From Stanieria sp. NIES-3757 (GTDB lineage: Bacteria; Cyanobacteriota; Cyanobacteriia; Cyanobacteriales; Xenococcaceae): DNA of 64,000 nt. Of this stretch, positions 60,812-64,000 are shown in pieces; within the stretch, counting starts at the first letter, position 1, and every line of letters starts with the position of its first letter. The stretch spans positions 79,541-143,540 of the forward strand of contig AP017376.1 in assembly GCA_002355455.1 (NCBI GenBank). The letters are read 5' to 3'. The notes beneath the pieces are model-generated. The model was not told the DNA's origin and did not search any database. It saw only the letters and a list, made by a program, of their open reading frames with translations. A program made the translations under genes and the position numbers.

Positions 60812-61162
60812 ATGAGTTACAGAGAACAATTTATTTGGAAACGTGGAATTCAACTATCGGTCAATTGCTACAAGCTAACCGAGCATTTCCCCAAATCCGA
60901 ACTTTATGGATTAACAAGTCAAATCAGGAAATCGTCTGTTTCCGTACCCTCGAATATTGCCGAGGGTTATGGAAGAAGGTCTAAAAATGAATACATTCAA
61001 TTTCTTCATATTGCCTTGGGTTCTTTACGAGAATTAGATACACAGTTGATAATTGCTAGAGAAGTAGGATTGGCTGAAGCAAAGCTTTTTACCCCAGTAA
61101 TAAATGAAGTAGAAGAAATGCAGAAAATTATGGTATCTACCTTGAACAAACTTAAAACTTAA
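60812..61162 (+). CDS. Four-helix-bundle protein (23S rRNA intervening-sequence type)
   Basis: 116 residues. FIWKRGIQLSVNCYKLTEHF, LYGLTSQIRKSSVSVPSNIA, EGYGRRSKNEYIQFLHIALG, SLRELDTQLIIAREVGL are the signature of the four-helix-bundle/IVS family, with the conserved S-x-P-x-N-I-A-E-G loop. The family was first seen in 23S rRNA insertions and is common in bacteria without a defined role. The gene is flanked by inverted heptamer repeats at 60690-60766 and 61164-61193, which suggests a mobile cassette. Confidence 0.9.
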   Translation: MSYREQFIWKRGIQLSVNCYKLTEHFPKSELYGLTSQIRKSSVSVPSNIAEGYGRRSKNEYIQFLHIALGSLRELDTQLIIAREVGLAEAKLFTPVINEVEEMQKIMVSTLNKLKT

Positions 61163-61163
61163 A

Positions 61164-61193
61164 AACCTTCTGCCCTCTGCCTCCTGCCTTCTC
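61164..61193. repeat. Inverted partner of the heptamer repeat, intact
   Basis: ACCTTCTGCCCTCTGCCTCC then TGCCTTCT. It is the reverse complement of the sequence at 60690-60766 without the 45-base insertion. Units of TTCTGCC/TCCTGCC resemble the short tandem heptamers known from cyanobacteria. Confidence 0.65.
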
Positions 61194-61403
61194 AAATTCC
61201 CAGAAAAATCCAGTTATCGCGCTGGAAACTAAAGAATGGAATGGGTCCGATAAAATATGGCGTACAACCGAGATCGACGAAAGGAGTTTTGGTACAGATA
61301 CGGAAAAAGATCGCTGTTTCTACACTGTCAGTAGTTTCGTCCGTTCCCCAAATAGTAAATTTAAATGCCTTGCCAAAGGGATGCCTCCCTGTCGGCTCTT
61401 TAT
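61192..61403 (-). pseudogene. Fragment of an unidentified gene cut by IS701 copy 2
   Basis: The minus-strand frame is open from the IS701 junction to a TGA at 61192: KEPTGRHPFGKAFKFTIWGT, ... RICTKTPFVDLGCTPYFIGP, ending RDNWIFLGI. The plus-strand complementary frame is also open, so the strand is not certain. If minus is right, the 5' part of the gene should lie beyond the end of the window, past the IS630. Confidence 0.35.
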
Positions 61404-62848
61404 CCCTCTTTTATGACTATGGGGAAAAATATTGAATTAGCAAGCAACAGAGAACGAATACTCTAAAAATTGACTTTGAGGAAAAGGAGAACCACGAAAG
61501 CGATTCATAATGTTGATTAACTTAGAAAAACCAAGTTGAAGATGTTGATTAGGAAATACGGATAGCCAAGGTTGAATAAGAGAGAAAAAGATTAATGGTT
61601 GAATAATTAAGCGCAAGTTATTTAAAGAACTTTTCCAACCAGCACCAGAATCCCACGCCTGATGATTAGAGAAAGGAAAAGAAGAAACTGATTTAAGAGT
61701 AGAGACTTGAGAATTGGCATCGGGAACAATCGTCTCTAATTGAAAATAATTAGCTTGAAGACTTACTAAAAAATAAGTACTCATAATTAATTCCCACCAG
61801 CGTTCTATACCGTGATAATCTGTAACTCGAAAATCTGCCCAACCAAGTTCATTTTTGACTTGTTTAAACGCATATTCAATCCAGTTTCTCAAACTATATT
61901 CTGAAGCAATTGTGGTGGCAATTTTGCCTTTTTTATTCGTCATAATAAACCAAGTATCTTTTGGTTCAGGGTTTTTGTCGTCTTGTTTACTTATTTGATA
62001 GAAACGAATATGTTTTCTTGTGCCAAAAATAATTTCTCTAATGTATCTAGTTTCGCTCTTCTTTCGAGATAATTTTTGTTGATAAGCTTGCCATCGATTA
62101 TATTTTTTTTTCTCATCGCCGAACATCCAAACCTTATGGTTAGAGCGAATTGCCACAATATACTCCAGATTCAATTGCTCCAAAACTGTAATTACATCTC
62201 CACTTTCTCCATACAAACTATCAGCTAATATTAACTTGATGTTAAAGTTCCATTTTTGTAATTCCTTGATTATTTCTACAGCTAGTTGTGGTTTGGTTTT
62301 ATATGTATCTTCTGCTTTGAGGCATTTGTTCGGCTTAAATATTTTAAAAAGTAAAGGGTATGTTATTCCCTCTACTACTGCATAAGCATTAACCGACACA
62401 ATTCCATTTTTTGTCTTTCCTAAATTACCAATATACTGTCTGGCTACATAATCAGTTGTTTTTCCTTTCTTGACATCTCCTGTTTCATCAATACAAAGAG
62501 TTATTTTTCTTTCTCCAATCAATAATTTAGTCAACCATAATCTAATTTCTCGTATTTTTTCTACATTCCAATGAGCTTCAGATAGAAAATAATTTAATCC
62601 TTGACTATCTTTTAATCCTACCGCTCTTGCTATCTTTGGTAGCGACTTTCTAGGTATTTCTGATAGCATTCCTAAATGTATTAATTTGAATGCTTCATAA
62701 TTTCTCACATCAGAGAATAGCTCTTGGTAGGCTTGACAATAGTGATCGATAAAACTCACTGTTGATGATGCTTCTCTTCGTGGTGTCACCATTTTTCATT
62801 GGGTTTTTATTTTCAATTATTTTATCACCCTATAGTCATAAAAGAGGG
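61404..62848 (-). mobile_element. IS701-family element, copy 2
   Basis: 1445 bp, same ends and transposase as copy 1. Flanks are TTTAT left and GTTAT right, an imperfect duplication, unlike the clean ATAAC of copy 1. Its right side joins IS630 copy 3 through GAGGGGTTATATTAAATCC, the reverse complement of the junction at copy 1, where IS630 is attached to the opposite IS701 end. Confidence 0.9.
61437..62792 (-). CDS. IS701-family DDE transposase (copy 2)
   Basis: Translation identical to the one at 39254-40609, 451 residues, with CIDETGDVKKG and ADSLYGESG of the catalytic site intact. Confidence 0.9.
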   Translation of the reverse strand: MVTPRREASSTVSFIDHYCQAYQELFSDVRNYEAFKLIHLGMLSEIPRKSLPKIARAVGLKDSQGLNYFLSEAHWNVEKIREIRLWLTKLLIGERKITLCIDETGDVKKGKTTDYVARQYIGNLGKTKNGIVSVNAYAVVEGITYPLLFKIFKPNKCLKAEDTYKTKPQLAVEIIKELQKWNFNIKLILADSLYGESGDVITVLEQLNLEYIVAIRSNHKVWMFGDEKKKYNRWQAYQQKLSRKKSETRYIREIIFGTRKHIRFYQISKQDDKNPEPKDTWFIMTNKKGKIATTIASEYSLRNWIEYAFKQVKNELGWADFRVTDYHGIERWWELIMSTYFLVSLQANYFQLETIVPDANSQVSTLKSVSSFPFSNHQAWDSGAGWKSSLNNLRLIIQPLIFFSLIQPWLSVFPNQHLQLGFSKLINIMNRFRGSPFPQSQFLEYSFSVAC

Positions 62849-62913
62849 GTTATATTAAATCCGTTTAATTGCCCATGATATAATCAAGCAGAGAAAATAA
62901 CCAAATTCAATTG

Positions 62914-63453
62914 ATGCCGAAACGAATTAGAATCGAACCTCATTTAAGTATAGAGGAACTAAAACAACGATATCGTAATTCAAGAGAACCACGAGAGCGA
63001 AGTCACTACCAAATTATCTGGTTGTTAGCAGAGGGAAAGACTACAGAACAAGTAGCAGAGATAACTGGCTATAGCCGTAGCTGGATTTACGAACTTGTCT
63101 GGGGTTACAATCGCTTGGGGGCAGAAAGCTTGGGGGATAAAAGAAAAGAGAATCAGGGAGCCAAGCCACTATTGGATGAACAACAACAAGCCTTATTATG
63201 GCAAGCCCTTCAAGCAACACCAGAGTCAGGAGGATTATGGAGCGGAACCAAAGTAGCAGCTTGGATGAGTGAGTTATTAGGCAAAGAGATCGCACCTCAA
63301 AGAGGATGGGATTATCTTCGAGGACTAGAATACGTCCGTCGAAGACCAAGACCTACTCATGTCGAAAGTGATCCCGAAGAGCAACAACGCTGGAAAAAAA
63401 ACTGGCGCAGACTGCCGCAGCAATTAAACAACAATATCCTGAATCAACGGTAG
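62914..63453 (+). CDS. IS630-family transposase, first frame (copy 3)
   Basis: Translation identical to 7488-8027; start ATG 62914; A8 slippery run near 63395-63402. Confidence 0.85.
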   Translation: MPKRIRIEPHLSIEELKQRYRNSREPRERSHYQIIWLLAEGKTTEQVAEITGYSRSWIYELVWGYNRLGAESLGDKRKENQGAKPLLDEQQQALLWQALQATPESGGLWSGTKVAAWMSELLGKEIAPQRGWDYLRGLEYVRRRPRPTHVESDPEEQQRWKKNWRRLPQQLNNNILNQR

Positions 63454-63485
63454 AAACTTGGGCTGAAGATGAGCATCGAATCGGA

Positions 63486-63974
63486 TTGCAGCCAGTAAAT
63501 CGAATCATGTGGATAGAAAAGGGTCAGCAACCGATAGCCAAAGTTAATTGGCGATTTCAATGGTTGTGGTTAGCAGGATTTGTACATCCTGGTTCAGGAG
63601 AAACTTATTGGTGGATTGTACCCAAGTTGAACACTAAAGTTTTTAGTCTTTTGTTAGAAGATTTTGCTCGGCATTTTGAGATAGGTGAAAAAAAGCGAGT
63701 CATTTTAGCGCTCGATCAAGCATCTTTTCATACTACTGAAAAGCTAAAAGTTCCCAAAGGAGTACATTTATTCTGGATGCCTCCCAAATCACCAGAATTA
63801 CAACCTGCCGAAAGATTATGGCCTCTGACTAATGAAGCAATCGCGAACAAAACTTTTGACACTCTCGACCAATTAGAAGAAATTATGATTCAAAGATGCC
63901 GTAGTCTACTTCGACAACCACAATTGATTCAAGGATTGACTAACTATCATTGGTGGCCTGAAGACCTGATTTAA
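63486..63974 (+). CDS. IS630-family transposase, second frame (copy 3)
   Basis: Translation identical to 6967-7455, with ALDQASFHT and PAERLWPLTNEAI. Read by -1 frameshift. Confidence 0.85.
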   Translation: MQPVNRIMWIEKGQQPIAKVNWRFQWLWLAGFVHPGSGETYWWIVPKLNTKVFSLLLEDFARHFEIGEKKRVILALDQASFHTTEKLKVPKGVHLFWMPPKSPELQPAERLWPLTNEAIANKTFDTLDQLEEIMIQRCRSLLRQPQLIQGLTNYHWWPEDLI

Positions 63975-64000
63975 TTATGGGTATTCAAACGGATTTGATA

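Larger units (their letters stand above)
62855..63998 (+). mobile_element. IS630-family element, copy 3 (at window end)
   Basis: 1144 bp, TA flanks at 62853-62854 and 63999-64000. Inverted relative to the other two copies. The window ends on the flanking TA itself. Confidence 0.9.

Overview
The window looks like a piece of a cyanobacterial accessory replicon, most likely a large plasmid. The HIP1 octamer GCGATCGC recurs throughout. Several gene families are typical of cyanobacteria: COP23, DUF1822, GUN4 and Uma2. There is no rRNA, no tRNA and no recognisable chromosomal housekeeping operon. Backbone functions are plasmid-like: a ParA-type ATPase with an RHH-like partner and a field of TATCTAGATA palindromes, a family A DNA polymerase, a primase-helicase-type ATPase, a DUF3991/toprim primase, a TraD/TraG-like coupling protein, a tyrosine recombinase fragment and many toxin-antitoxin pairs. 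I saw no relaxase and no full type IV secretion set.

Layout. 0-8 kb: recombinase fragment, an IS5-type element, a WGR-domain protein, a pair of genes whose second member resembles the E2-like PRTRC protein B, the partition locus, and a truncated IS5 copy abutting an IS630 copy. 8-16 kb: response regulator, coupling protein, acidic-tail protein, plasmid DNA polymerase, a MazF-type toxin-antitoxin pair, and a divergent regulator/RHH pair. 16-33 kb: a signalling and proteolysis neighbourhood holding a VWA/substrate-binding lipoprotein operon, a stomatin-like SPFH protein, a trypsin-like protease, a Ser/Thr kinase fused to GUN4, Uma2, a solo TnpB element, an FHA/winged-helix protein, a protease-PPC gene split by an IS, a COP23 protein, and a double-protease TPR lipoprotein. 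33-42 kb: RelE-type and HicAB pairs, a nucleotidyltransferase, pentapeptide and membrane proteins, NADAR, and an ATPase gene broken by IS630 plus IS701. 42-50 kb: a receptor-like binding protein facing an operon of a sigma-like protein, DUF1822 and CHAT-membrane proteins. 50-61 kb: a decayed copy of the 15 kb regulator module, a HicB-like/PIN pair, a Ycf46-like AAA ATPase, an acidic-tail protein with a frameshift, a SprT-like protease, Fic, the toprim primase with a secreted co-operonic protein, and a four-helix-bundle protein. 61-64 kb: a second IS701 and a third IS630; the window stops exactly at the IS630 end.

How it works together. Replication (polymerase, primase, ATPase), partition and coupling-protein genes suggest a self-maintaining, possibly mobilisable replicon, stabilised by several addiction modules. 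Two signalling blocks are the most interesting cargo. One combines kinase (writer), FHA (reader), MIDAS-VWA sensor, SPFH membrane scaffold and several trypsin-like proteases at 16-33 kb. The other is a sigma-like/DUF1822/CHAT-membrane operon with a periplasmic-binding-protein-type receptor at 42-49 kb.

Mobile DNA has reshaped the window. There are at least three broken genes, three same-length IS630 copies, two IS701 copies and two related IS5 copies carrying a small palindromic insertion. There is also a family of small structured repeats with a shared asymmetric internal-loop sequence, one copy of which has a recognisable empty site nearby.
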